Assembly (NCBI GenBank): GCA_003427395.1
Contig: BFEA01000685.1
Span: 362,537-404,406 of the forward strand
DNA length: 41,870 bases
Reading direction: 5' to 3'
DNA from: Chara braunii
Taxonomy: Eukaryota > Streptophyta > Charophyceae > Charales > Characeae
In this document: piece after piece, positions 30,310-41,403 of the stretch
Layout: each line of letters starts with the position of its first letter
How positions within the stretch are numbered: the first letter of the stretch is position 1
The notes under the pieces: generated by a model
Seen by the model: the letters and a program-made list of their open reading frames with translations, nothing else
Databases searched by the model: none
Told to the model about the DNA's origin: nothing
Position numbers and translations under genes: made by a program

Positions 30310-31180
30310 ATAGCAATGAACAGCTAGACTGTGTCCCTAGCGCAGAAGGGAATAGCCTCACGATGGTGTAAATTCTGTAAATCTGCTTTTTCGAGTAGGG
30401 TGATCCCTGAAAGGCTGAAACCATAGAGCATGTGTTTATGCAATGTCCTGGAACAATATGGCTTTGGAGATGGTGGGACCATATATGGAGTCAACTAGGG
30501 GCATCCACTCCATGGCCCTGGGGATGGAAACCCATACTACTAGAATCCTGGGTGCCAGAACCATAACTTCACACCAAATCTCTTCTTCATTGGGGGGAGG
30601 GCGGTCATGTGGGCTATATGTATTTTTTTTTATTTTTTTTTTTTGAAGGCCCTTGTGCAAGACCTCTATCCTGGTGGTGGTAAGAGAACCACCGGGATTG
30701 AGGCTTTGCCTAGCGGGCCGCTCCATCTATTGGTGGGGAGCAACACCTGCTGGAAACTGGGTCCAGCGTCCCAAAAATACATATTTGCTACACAGTACAT
30801 CAATGAGGTGACGCCAAAATGCTGGAAACCGGGTCCAGCGTCCCTTATCCACTCTACTCTTCCATCCCTAGCCTGCATCAGGGTCGGGTGTTGGGGGGTG
30901 ACCCACCGGGGGGCACCGGTGGAGTCTCATGGTTAAGGAGATGTACCTTTGAAATGGAGGGAGCCAGATTAGATGGCCCAGAATTCACTGAAACCATTAA
31001 ACATCAGATTCAAACAGAGATCTTGTCTTAGTGGGAACAAACAAAAGGAAAGATACAACATCTATCTTCTAAATCTGAAATTCTCACACATATCAAAAAA
31101 TTCAGTTACAGCTGGCTCGGTGGAAACCAGCGGGAGAAGTTGGGTAATGTTCAGTGGGAGGGTGCTAAGGGTGCGGACAA
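30310..31180 (+). pseudogene. LINE zf-RVT and C-terminal fragment split by an insertion
   Basis: 30318-30623 aligns with about 36780-37092 of the plus-strand LINE (AGAGCATGTGTTTATGCAAT is the zf-RVT IEHVFMQ segment). The homology resumes at about 30934 (GATGTACCTTTGAA) and runs to about 31180 (CAGATTCAAACAGAGATCTT). The intervening 30624-30933 is absent from the intact LINE and is therefore a nested insertion. Stops occur in the frame, and no RT is present. Confidence 0.75.
30627..30850 (-). repeat. Nested LINE 3' tail module(s) inside the LINE fragment
   Basis: T-rich tail at 30622-30644, then a 16-bp stem. CCTCTATCCTGGTGGT (30663-30678) pairs with ACCACCGGGATTGAGG (30688-30703) at 15 of 16 positions, with tip GGTAAGAGA. 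Next come CTCCATCTATTGGTGGGGAG and GGGTCCAGCGTCCC. A second GCTGGAAACCGGGTCCAGCG box at about 30819-30845 suggests a second truncated copy behind it. Confidence 0.72.
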
Positions 31181-31189
31181 TGAAGGCTA

Positions 31190-31245
31190 TCCTGGATTTG
31201 AACCAGAGTCCTCGCCCGTGAAGTAAGTCACCGTGGCAGCTGCTT
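31190..31245 (-). repeat. tRNA-like B-box sequence
   Basis: On the minus strand GACTCTGGTTCAAATCCAGGA looks like a T arm with B box. Upstream sequence has no convincing A box and no acceptor pairing. It is either a tRNA-derived repeat remnant or chance. Confidence 0.25.
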
Positions 31246-31463
31246 TTTTAAGACTGGACAGTGGTTGACTTTTCTATTCCCCCGCGCTCGGTTGCAGATT
31301 TTCCAGATCCGTTTTCCCCTCCCCGATGTCGATAGTCCCAAGCTCCTGGTTTGGTTACGATTGAACTTCTAGGTAAACTTGGAATTTTCCTTCTGCTTCT
31401 AGCCCCAAGACAAAGCAAATGTCAACATTCTCCTTTTTCTTATCAAATTTTTATGATGTTCAC
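31246..31463. other. No gene seen
   Basis: A short unassigned spacer between the LINE fragment and a tail module. Confidence 0.4.
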
Positions 31464-31518
31464 ATGGGACGCTGGACCCGTTTTCCAGCAGCTGCGGCTA
31501 CCCACCAATAGATGGAGC

Positions 31519-31566
<48 letters not shown>

Positions 31567-31594
31567 AGAAGAAGAAGAAGAAGAAGAAGAAGCT
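31464..31594 (+). repeat. LINE 3' tail module with poly(A) and (GAA)n, plus orientation
   Basis: GGGACGCTGGACCCG, then CCACCAATAGATGGAGC (the complement of the usual box), then about 41 A (31523-31564) and GAA units to 31591. It is the end of an older plus-strand copy lying just upstream of the LINE at 31611. Confidence 0.7.
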
Positions 31595-31635
31595 AGACTG
31601 TGTGAAGAAGCTCTCAACTAAATTCAACATCAGAA

Positions 31636-32874
31636 ATGGGGGTTGGTGACCCGGATCAGAGCATTTCCATATATCACCAAAACTGTCTGATTGTAAACAA
31701 CTCAACAGAAGAAGCACAGTCAGCCATGGTTGAAACTGTTCAGAGCTCTCAAAAAGATTCAGTATCAGACAACCCATCAGAAGAGGCACAGCCATGCATG
31801 GTTGACACTGTGCTTCCGAGGGAGCTTCAAAAGAACCTTGCACATTCTGCAGTTCCACTGAACTTAGAGGCAGTAACATCATAGAAAGAGGTACTTTTCC
31901 TCAGCCCCTCAGGGGTGGTTCTGCAAACTGCTGGAAGCAATCTGGTTCCAGCAACATCGGGCACATTACTCTTTCAACAAACAACAAGAGTCTTGACCCC
32001 AGAAACAGATACAAGTGGAAAGGTAAGTTTAGAAAGAGGGCAAGGGAGTAAGACACAGTCCTTGGAAAGGGACACTGAAAGCTTACTATATGAGGAAGAC
32101 AACCCCCCAAGGCTACCTTCTCAAGGATATATAAATGCAACACAAGGCGTAAAAGAAATAGTATCTGAAATAACAGGGGAAAGAAAATTCCTACTTCTGT
32201 CAGGGCAACCCACAAAAGAACCTCTTCGGGTTCCAGACAAGGGAGAAACTTTGCAGATCGTGACACAAAGGAGAGAGGAGGGAAGAAAGGGACTCAAGGA
32301 AGGGGAGGAACAAGAGTCAAGATTAATGGAACTGTCCATAACTAGCAAGAGACAGAAACTCAAACAACGAATGGTTCAAGGTCAGGGGGACCTTCCACCA
32401 TCGAAATCAGGAGTAGTCATCTTGCCAGTCAGGTGCAAAGGGGGAATTTGGCAAGTTGGTTTATCAGAACCACAAGGAACTGCACATGGGGAAGTAACAG
32501 TGCAAGGAATTAAGCCGCAATTTCTGTCCCTTGTGTCTCTTACTGGGGGTATAGCGGGAGAATCCTGGATTAAATTGGAAATACTTAAATTTATAAAGGA
32601 AAATTTCCCGCCAGGGGTTTTAGCTATTCTTTCACTTTCAACTGGAGAACAAAGGATAGCAGAAAGGGACGTATATATTAAGTATGAAGGGGTGAAACAA
32701 GAGGAACTGAGATGGTTTGGACAGGAACCACTCAAGGACATCCAAATCCTCAAAATCAAGTCTAGTCTGTTCTGGTCAGAGGAGGATGTGGGGATTCTCC
32801 TCGCCAGAGTGTTGAAGCACGGTATTATGGAAAAGGGAGGAGTACTGGATATAGGCCAATGGAAGAACCTCTAG
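31636..32874 (+). pseudogene. LINE ORF1, C-terminal part
   Basis: ATG at 31636 lies 26 nt after the TSD, so the N-terminal zinc-knuckle domain is missing from this copy. One in-frame TAG sits at 31882; the rest is open. The C-terminal block SGVVILPVRCKGGIWQVG (about 32410-32463) and DIQILKIKSSLFWSEEDVG (32738-32794) match the minus-strand ORF1 C-terminus. The middle is hydrophilic and probably disordered. ORF2 begins 63 nt downstream. Confidence 0.72.
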
Positions 32875-32937
32875 AGGGTACCCCACACAAAAGATCTAGT
32901 GCTGTCCAACTGGTCGCTTAGTATCCTTATTGAAATA

Positions 32938-35900
32938 ATGGAAGGAATTAAAATTATTGATGCTTTATACAATAAGGACAAACAATGGAAATTGATGAGG
33001 CGGCAAGCAGATTTAGACCTGAGATCCCTGAATGTGAACGGTCTGGCCTCTGCCAAATCTAGCAAAAAACAAGTGATTTTTGAACAATTAAAAGGAATTG
33101 ATGGAAAAGAATGGCCAGATGTAATATGCATCCAGGAAACTCATCTGTTGAACTCAGAGATGCATAACTATCTACACAAGCAGATATGGTCTCACCAATC
33201 CTATAGAGCTCATGCTATCACCCAGGGAGCTCTGGAGTAGCTATTTGGATTCCTCCCCAATCCAGAGCACAGGTAGTTTACTCAGTAACTGACCTGGAAC
33301 AAGGTAGGTGGGTATATGTATTAGCAATGTTAGAAATAGAGATTGTGGGAATTCTATGTGTGTATGGTCCTAATGAGGTAAGGGAAAGGGATAATTTTTT
33401 TGATAATATTCTTCCACGTCTACCAACAGGTATTCCACTAATCATAGCTGGGGACTTCAATGCTGCCCCAGATCACCAACTAGACAGGTGCCGCCCCCCC
33501 TCCCAGTGCCCACCATACATGACAAGGGACGAAACAATAATTACAAACTTATGTCAATCTCTTAATCTGTTTGATTCTTATAGAAGGTTAAACCCAAAGA
33601 CCAGAATCTTCTCGTGTTTCAGAAAAGACACTACTAATCATAATTCAAAATCACGTATTGATCTGATCCTAGTTGCAGAAGAATTGCAAGGAGCTCTCCA
33701 ACTGGCAGAAATCTTTCCGAAAAACCCATTCCCTGGTCTGGATCATGCAATGTGTGTGGCAATCATGTCCTTCAGGAAGAAACCAGATCAAGTCAAAAGT
33801 TTTTATCACCTCAATACCTCCCATCTCAAGATGGACTGCTTTCTCAACTATCTTCGAGATATTTGGAATTTTTGGAGAGATCAGAGGGATCTCCTTAGAG
33901 ATGACATTAAATGGTTCAACAATGATCTTGCAATGAATATTCTAGACTAATGGCAAAACAAAGACATACGAAAGAAACCAACCTACATAACAGAATTCGT
34001 GAATTGCAAAATAAAGAGATAATATATGAAGAGCAAGAAGTCCTAAAAACAATAGCCGAAGAACTCCACTGTCTGGAAAACCAGTTTTTGACTCAAATGG
34101 AATATAGATGGCAAAGATTAAGAATAAGGGGTAAACTCAAAATTCAAAATATGGAAGGTTCAATGGATGCTCGTTTTTTTGCCATGGCTAAAGCCAGAAC
34201 AGGAAGAACTAATATTGAGGCGTTAGAAGACCCGTCAGACCCCAATAAGAACCTTGTCACCTCGTCTGCAACATGCTCTAAAGTTGCCAAAGATTTTTTC
34301 AAATCACTTTTTACTTCACAAAATAGACATAATCCTAAAGAGCATCGGATCACGGAAATGGAAGAGTTCCTTCAACCTTTAAATAAAACTTTAACAAACG
34401 GAAAAAAAAAAAAATGATGGAAAAACCTTTTGTGAAGGATGAAGTATGAAAGTCTCTCTTACTAATGGATGAAGATAAATCCCCAGGCATCGATGGTCTC
34501 CCAAAGGAATTTTGGGAATCAACATGGGATTTTATATCTCAGGATCTAATGGATTATTACCAAGCAGTTTGGGAATCAGGAGAGATGGGAGAATTTGTTG
34601 GCCAGGGAGTTCTTACCCTTCTATATAAGAAAGGAGATAAAACTAATATAAGAAACTATCGCCCAATAACTCTTCTTACAGTGGTGTATAAACTAATAGC
34701 TAAAACACTAGCAGATCGAATGTCTAAAATAATTCCAGAAATTATTCACCCATCTCAAACAGGATTTATAACTGGCAGAAACATTCAGGATAATATCCTT
34801 CTAGTAAACGAACTTCTTAAAATATCTCGCCAGTCTAAACACAATGCAACATTCATCTTCATAGATTTTGAAAAGGCTTATGACCATGTAGATTGACTTT
34901 TCCTGGACAAATGCTTAGAAAGGATGAATTTTTGTCCTAATTTTAGAAGATGGGTGACAATCTTACACCAAAATGCCACCACAAGGGTGATGGTCAACAA
35001 CAATGTGCCCTCCCCCATCCCTTTAGAAAGATCAGTTCGTCAAGGGGATCCCTTGACACCCTTCCTCTTTGTCATTATTATGGAAGCACTCGCGGCAAAT
35101 TTAAGACATCACAAAGATATTCGTAGAATACAGGTCACAAGTATTCCTCAAGAGGCACCAATGAAAATATGACAGAAATACAGAATTTGATGGAAAAATT
35201 TTGTAGTTTATCAGACATGAAAGTTAACTGGGGCAGTAAAACAACTGGCTGGTGGATACACCACCAAGGTGGGAGACCTCAAGAATTACCAAGGATAAAA
35301 TGGTTATCATTAGATACTCCTATCAGGGTTCTAGGGATTTCTTTATCAGCTGAAGGTAAACCAAAGAACCATAATGAATGGATTTCACAACCTGTTCAGT
35401 CAAAAATGGAATTGTGGAAGAATAAACATACCTCTATTTTTGGAAGATCGATGATCATTAACAATGTAATCCTGACATCTATGTGGTATAAGTCAGGAAT
35501 TTGGCCTATGGATAAAAATTCCCTTAAAATTCTTCAGAAGCAACTGACTGTCTTTTTTATGGAGAGGAAATCATGAATATAACAGTGTTATCAATAGGGT
35601 AGCATGGCAGTCTATTATTCAACCAAAAGCGAGGGGGGGACTGGGGATTCTTGATCCTCTAATTCAAACCAAGGCTCTTTCTATCCAATGGTTTCAACGT
35701 CTTTTATTCAATCCTCATACCCCATGGGCACCTTTGGCCTTGGAACAACTTAAGCGTCTGGCACCCTCTACGAATGAGGAAATTCATCCTTTAACATGGT
35801 TGGAAAACAGATCTTGGACTATCCCAAGGGGGAAATCCACAGCTGCAACAACATCCACAGACTCAAACAGGAAGGCTGTCAGGCAAGACTTGAAAAATGA

Positions 35901-37488
35901 CCCATTTTGGGTCTCTATGCTTAAGACTTGGAGACAACTTCCCCTAACAGACAAACTCCCACCAGAAAGATGGGAGGAAGTGTGTCAACAACCTCTATTT
36001 GATAACAGATGGATTCGCGACTCCCAAGGGTATGTTCTCCATTGTATGCATTCGCCATGGAGAGGTTGGATTAACAATGGAGTTATGAGGATAAATGATA
36101 CATGGGATAAGGAAACAAATGATTGGATTGATTCATCTAAACTCAAAGAAAGACTAAGGTACTGTCATCACTCGAAGGAAGCTCTAGAAAAGATGATAGA
36201 ACTAATCCCACTAGAATGGTTTCGGATACTTGGAAAAGGTCCCAAGTTAATGATCAATGATTGGGTAACACTCAAGTCTCAAACCCAGTTAATTGGAAGA
36301 ATTCTTGAGCATGCCCAAAATGGGGGATTTCTCCTACAATTTTTTTCTCTATCTTCCAATGTTGTTGTCCAAATGGGGCAAGGAGAAACACGATGGGTTC
36401 AGCCTCAACAAATTTTCAGGATAAGGGTAATCAGATGTAAAGATTTTTGGGTAGCCTTCAAACCAGCATGTCCTAGTATCTTCGCACTTCCTCTTGACCC
36501 AGCCAATTGGGTATGGAGTACTGCAAAAAGAATTGGAAGACACAATACTTTAGTCAAAAAGGCTATTTGCTCACTTAAAGTCAAATCAGCCTATCGAATG
36601 CTACGTCCGAGAATTCATCTGAAAGACAAGGTCTCCACCAGATGGATGAAACACCTTAATATAAGTAAGGAGGAGTTGAGGTCAGTTAGATGGTTTAAAA
36701 CTGTCAAAGACAAACCAGCCAAAATGGTTTCCCTCCAATGGCAAACTGAACATAGGTGTCTCCCAACCAATGATTGGCTTATTGACAAATCTTCATTAGA
36801 ACAAAAAGGATTAGCGTCTAGATGGTGCAAGCTCTGCAGATCAGCCTTCCCTACCAGAACAATTCCTGAAACTATAGAACACATTTTTATGCAATGTCCT
36901 GACTCTATTTGGATATGGAGGTGGTGGGACCGCATTTGGTCTCAAATAGTACCACAGGTCCCTTGACCATGGGGTTGGAAAGTGATCCTTCTAGAGACAT
37001 GGATCCCTAATAAAGAAATAGTGGAGGATAATGAATAATTTGTAGATAATCTATTTCGAATAGGGAGAAAAGCGGTAATGTGGGCTATTTGGATGAGAAG
37101 GTGTACTTTATGAATGGGAAGGTGCTAGACTAGATGGGCCGGACTTCACAGAGACTATCAAACAGCAAATTCAAACAGACATTTTAACAAAATGGTCTCA
37201 AATAAAAGAAAAAGTTCAATTTCTCTCAGACAAATCAGAAATCCAAAGACACTTTCGAAAATTCAGTTGTAATTGGCTGGGCGAAAACCAAGGAAGGAAA
37301 ATTGGAAAGGTCATATGAAATGGGGCAACGATGGATGATGATGCTGAAATTAAAAGAGACTACAAATTGGTATTTGATGACTGAACTTCTATTGAAGCCT
37401 CAATACCTATGCGTCCTCTAGCAAAATTCCCAGATCCTTTCCCTCCCCCTGCATCTGCCCTGGTCCCACTGTCTTGGTATGGATTATA
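32938..37488 (+). pseudogene. LINE ORF2: endonuclease, RT without motif C, zf-RVT
   Basis: The EEP endonuclease has LRSLNVNG, ICIQETH, AGDFNAAPDH, SRIDLIL and GLDHA (33020-33760). The RT has NIRNYRPITLLTVVYK, FIFIDFEKAYDHVD (34852-34893), then TGA for the expected Trp, and RSVRQGDPLTPFLF (about 35033). About 50-60 bp are deleted near 35158. IPQEAP is joined directly to the ENMTEIQ region, removing the FADD catalytic box and shifting the frame. The zf-RVT part (CKLCRSAFPTRTIPETIEHI) is at about 36827-36886. Other damage: frameshifts near 33230, 33935, 34402 (A-run) and 35570, and stops at 34455, 34894 and 36964. Not functional. Confidence 0.85.
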
Positions 37489-37617
37489 GAGTAAAACACT
37501 GCTAATTACATTAGGGTAATCTGGCGTCCTCAAAGGAGGATGAAGAGGTAGTGTTTTCTCCTTGTCTCAGTTGAAAAGAAGAGTATTGCCAGTCCTCTCA
37601 GAGGAAAAGGGACGCTG

Positions 37618-38716
37618 AGCCCGGTTCTCAGCAACTTTCATTTTTGACACTCCGGGTAGACTGTGAGGACCCCGGCCTCAATTTTCATATTGGTAATTAC
37701 AATTAAGAGAGGTGTCGAGGGGGGAAGGCACTCTCTGTCCGTCAGGAATAGTTAGATCAGTACCGGGGCAGTTCGTGTTGCCTTGTAACCCTAGCTGGGG
37801 GGTATGAGATCTAATGATTTCTGGTACGAGGACTGAAAACTTGGTCGACGTATCTTTCGTTGGTGGTGAGGGTAGGAGTTTGATTGTCAGTGGTTCTAGT
37901 TCTTGTCCTTCCTCCTTTTTGTTTTTTTATATGGAGGGAGAAAATTGGAAGCAAGGTTTGGAAGTAATTTTGGGTGGGCTTGTGCAGTAGGGGAACGGTG
38001 ACTCAGGGTGGTAAGTCTACTAGAATGATGGGGTGGGGCGACAATGGCCGGTGCTGGGGCAGTGGCTCTGTGACCATGGAGAGGAGCTTGAGGCCATTGG
38101 AGCTATGCCGAGGGTGAAAGGCATAACCACCTCTTTCAACATAGCTGAGGCTGGGGCAGTGACCCTGTAACCCGGTTGGGGGTTGACAGCTAAGGAAGTT
38201 GTCGAGGGAGGAAGACATTTCCTGTCCGTCAGAAGATAGTTAGTTCGGTGCTGGGGCATTTTGTGTTGCCTTGTAACCCTAGCAAGGGGGGTGTGAGAAC
38301 TGGCGACTTCTGGTACGAGGACTGAAGGCCTGAGTGGCGGTCTCTCGTCTGTAGTGAGGGAGTGACTTGGATTGGTGGTGGTATTAACTCTGATTTTCGT
38401 TTCTCCAATTCTTTTTAAATCTTTTGAATTTTCTCGAATTTCTCAAATTTGAGGTGCGCGGGATGAGTAGACGGTGGGATATCAAGCGTCCTATTAGTGA
38501 GGAGGGCTAGCTCGTAGGATGGAATTAGGGTACAGCAGCAGCGGAGATGGTGGCTCTGCTGCAGTAAGTCTTGCCGGAGGGAGGTAAAGAGGGTTGATGG
38601 CTTGTAGTTCGATGTAGTAATCTTCTTCAGTAGTTCTAATTTTTCCTAGCCATAGTCGGGTAATGGTCCCGGTATTTTAAAATTTCAAAAATTTTCAATT
38701 CTGTGTAAATTTTTAC
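37618..38716. mobile_element. ~1.1 kb insertion in the LINE 3' UTR, noncoding
   Basis: The LINE tail box AAGGGACGCTG occurs at 37607 and again at 38717, as if duplicated by an insertion. The similarity continues for about ten bases with three changes. The insert begins near TGTGAGGACCCCGGCCTC (37660), a sequence also found at 41801. It contains a ~165-bp direct repeat at 37714 and 38201 (487 bp apart) with CTGTCCGTCAG and TTGCCTTGTAACCCTAGC in common, and further GGTGCTGGGGCA repeats. No coding frame. It could be a solo LTR or a nonautonomous element; the boundaries are uncertain. Confidence 0.5.
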
Positions 38717-38779
38717 AAGGGACGCTGGGCCCAGTTCCCATCACGTGCTGCTCCCCACAAATAGATTGGAAGATTGTTC

Positions 38780-38780
<1 letters not shown>

Positions 38781-38819
<39 letters not shown>
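38781..38819 (+). other. Poly(A) tail of the LINE
   Basis: About 39 A directly followed by the TSD copy. It fixes the orientation and 3' end of the LINE. Confidence 0.85.
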
Positions 38820-38821
<2 letters not shown>

Positions 38822-38834
38822 CTCTGTGAAGAAG

Positions 38835-39195
38835 AGGAGAGCAAAAGCGCAGAAATAATTCTTAAATAAGCATAAAGCGATGAGTACAATGTTCAAGTTA
38901 CTTCTCCCTCTTCGTCCTCCAGATTCCTCCTCTCTTGCCACCTGAATGTATTCTCTACTGCGTTGACTGCTCCCCACTTCTTCACAGCCAAACCAGACAT
39001 GATTTCACTCTTCCAGCCAGACTCTTTCTCTCGAGCTGACCTATTCAAGGCTAGCACCAAAATTAAGCAGGAAAAAAAAAGCAAAAAAAAAAACAATCCC
39101 TGCCCTTGGAAGCAGCACGGAGTCTCCTTCTTCGGTCGGGAACACACTGCAGTGGTCACCTTCCCACTCATCCCTTTACCTTACCAACAGCAGTG

Positions 39196-39196
<1 letters not shown>
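38835..39196. other. No gene seen
   Basis: A short spacer with an A-rich stretch at about 39071-39095. Open frames extend into the adjacent microsatellite but have no family match. Confidence 0.4.
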
Positions 39197-39283
<87 letters not shown>

Positions 39284-39291
39284 TGTGTGTN

Positions 39292-39345
<54 letters not shown>

Positions 39346-39512
39346 ACAAAGGAGGGAGGTAGGGAATCCCGAGGGCGAGAGCAGGAACTGAGAAGAAGAA
39401 GAAGAAGAAGAAGAAGAAGAAGAAGAAGGAGAAAGGGAAGGGGAAGGAGGAGGAGGAGGAGGAGGAGGAGGAGGAGAAGAAGAAAAAGAAGAAGAAGAAG
39501 AAGAAGAAGAAG
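39197..39512. repeat. (CT)n-(TG)n and (GAA)n-(GGA)n-(GAA)n microsatellites
   Basis: CT repeats 39197-39266, TG repeats 39266-39342 with an N at 39291. A short unique gap is followed by GAA units 39391-39428, GGA units about 39446-39474 and GAA units to 39512. The N shows that the repeat length is not reliably assembled. Confidence 0.9.
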
Positions 39513-40331
39513 CGCCCCTCTTTTTCTCTCGTGATGATGTCAGCAGATACTGCCAGCAAAAGATGCAGGACAAAGTCTGGCTCCCAGGCCGGAGTGAAGA
39601 CTGATCTATGGCGCACAGCTGAGTCCTCCAGCCTACTCTCCTAGCTCCTCTAGCGCTGTACTACCTAGCGCAGCTCCTCTCACTCATGCTGCTCTCCAGC
39701 AGCATGTCTCTCTGAGTCCTCGTGATTCTCTCTGTGTCTCCAGAGTGAGGCCTGCCCAAGCTATATACCACTAGGCCTGGTGGGAACGAGTCCGGTCTGC
39801 GTTCAGGACCTGACCATTAGGTCTAATCTCTGATCAATGGTCCTGAAGGCAGGCCCAAATCCTGGGCCCAGAAACGGCCAACCTGGGTCCCTACCGAACG
39901 TCAGGTGGCCCTGCTGATGCAGCAGGCCAAGCCCAGAAGGGACAAGGGCAGGACCAAGGTCTCTGAACAAGCACCTGGTCCAGTCCATACTCCATATTTG
40001 GACAAAAACTTCTCAGGCCTAAACTGGCCAAAACATGCGGTGCCTGTTCCCCCAAAAAAGTCCCAAAGTCCCAAAAAGTTCCAAAAGTTCCAAAAGTTCC
40101 AAAACAATCTGACCCAGACCAGACAAAATGTGAAACAGACAAAAATTATCTGAAAAAACATCGAGTCCGCAAAAATAAGAGCAGCAGTAGGCCTATGGTA
40201 CCACCCGATCCTCAGCGGTTGGTAGAGTTGCACAAGTACTGAGACCAATCAGCCAAGACAAAGTGGAAGTGTGGGAGAGACAAACCAGTGAAGGGCTCCA
40301 AGGCAATACCTTGAGTTTCAAGGAGGAACGA
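39513..40331. other. No gene seen
   Basis: Unassigned, with a small AGTTCCAAA tandem at about 40075-40105 and several GGACC/GGCC inverted pairs around 39805-39850. No gene is supported. Confidence 0.4.
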
Positions 40332-40391
40332 GAGGCGAACAGCTCCTTTTTTTTTTTTTTTTTAAGAACACCTGCGAGGCGAACAGCTCCT
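40332..40391 (-). mobile_element. Ultra-short poly(T) insertion with 16-bp TSD
   Basis: GAGGCGAACAGCTCCT at 40332-40347 repeats exactly at 40376-40391. The 28 bp between are a T-run and AAGAACACCTGC. In minus orientation this is a poly(A) plus about a dozen bases. It is a second case of almost complete 5' truncation, like 29061-29135. Confidence 0.75.
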
Positions 40392-40396
40392 GCTTA

Positions 40397-41192
40397 TTGG
40401 AGGAAGTGAGAGTTTCTATGTTGTTTTCAGCAGGCAGAGCAATACACCCGGTGCTACATATGAACGGCACGCCGATCCGTGAGATGAAGCTGGATCTGGA
40501 ACTATATGGCTGGACGAAGATGAGAGGTAAACCAGAACTATACAGGTATAGCTCTGGATTGAGAATGACGCTGCAGAGACTAAAAGGGAGCTCAACTGTT
40601 AAAATACAGGAGGCGCACCCATATGCCAGCACAGGATCGGCTCCGTCCGTTAAATATTATGAAGAAATGTGGAAACTCTGCAGAAGACTTCCGAGCAAGA
40701 AATGTTCATCAATACTGTGGCTGACTGTCCACTCGGCTCCACTAGATGCGGTCTCTCTGTTTACCCGAGGCATGGAGGTTGACGTAGGCTGTGTGAGATG
40801 CCATCGAGCTCCGGAGGACTCCACACATCTATGGGGCACTTGGCCCCTTTCAGACCGTATCTGGAAATGGTGGGGCTATCATTGGAAAGCTTGGGGAGGC
40901 CCGGAGGAGGTGAAGTGGGATTTAGAGTGGGCGATTACGGGTAAGTTGCCCCCCCCCATTGTCCAACAGGAAGGGTTGGGGGTACGTTGCGGCAGCAATT
41001 CGTGCGGTGGTTATATGGTGGATTTGGAAAGACAGGAACTCAGTGCTGTTTGAAAAAAGATATCTTTCAGATGAAGCTCTGAGAACTGGGACGAAAGCCA
41101 CGGTTAGACATATGACAATAGTGGACTGGAGAAAGAAGGTCCCGTCTCAACCGGATCCTGAAGGCTCCAAGGCAAGGTTGTGGTTCCTGTGA
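40397..41192 (+). pseudogene. Divergent LINE ORF2 C-terminus (zf-RVT and C-terminal helix)
   Basis: The frame from 40397 contains ILWLTVHSAPLDAVSLF, then CVRCHRAPEDSTHLW and IWKWWGYHWKAW. This is the Cys/His zinc module followed by the Trp-rich stretch of zf-RVT. After a frameshift at a C-run (about 40950) the next frame gives IWWIWKDRNSVLFE, a block typical of LINE ORF2 ends, and stops at 41192. It is clearly a different LINE family from the other copies. The RT and endonuclease are absent, and it ends about 130 bp before an (AAT)n tract that may be its tail. Confidence 0.7.
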
Positions 41193-41320
41193 TCTTGGGC
41201 CAAGAAGAACAGGCTAGCAGCGGTCTCTGCGCGGACTGGGAAACTTGTGTTGTCTCCCTGGATCAAGTCAGGTTAGAATAGTAGTAAGGAAAAATCTAGC
41301 AATCCGGCAGGTGTTCTTTC

Positions 41321-41334
41321 AAAATAAATAAATA

Positions 41335-41402
<68 letters not shown>
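41321..41402. repeat. (AAAT)n-(AAT)n microsatellite
   Basis: AAAT units 41321-41338 pass into AAT units to about 41399. It may be an expanded LINE tail. Confidence 0.88.

Positions 41403-41403
<1 letters not shown>

Larger units (their letters stand above)
31611..38818 (+). mobile_element. AT-rich LINE with TSDs and poly(A), internally interrupted
   Basis: A 16-bp TSD with one mismatch flanks it: AGACTGTGTGAAGAAG (31595-31610) and AGACTCTGTGAAGAAG (38819-38834). Inside are a 5'-shortened ORF1 (31636-32874), ORF2 (32938-37488), the tail box GGGACGCTG at 37609, a ~1.1 kb insertion, the tail resumed at 38717, and poly(A) at about 38781-38819. It is protein-homologous to the minus-strand LINE but much more AT-rich. 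Confidence 0.82.

Noticed and set aside
39106-39616. Ser-Leu, Cys-Val, Arg and Phe-rich frames of up to 146 codons
   Set aside because: Translation of (CT)n, (TG)n and (GAA)n microsatellites, one of which contains an N.
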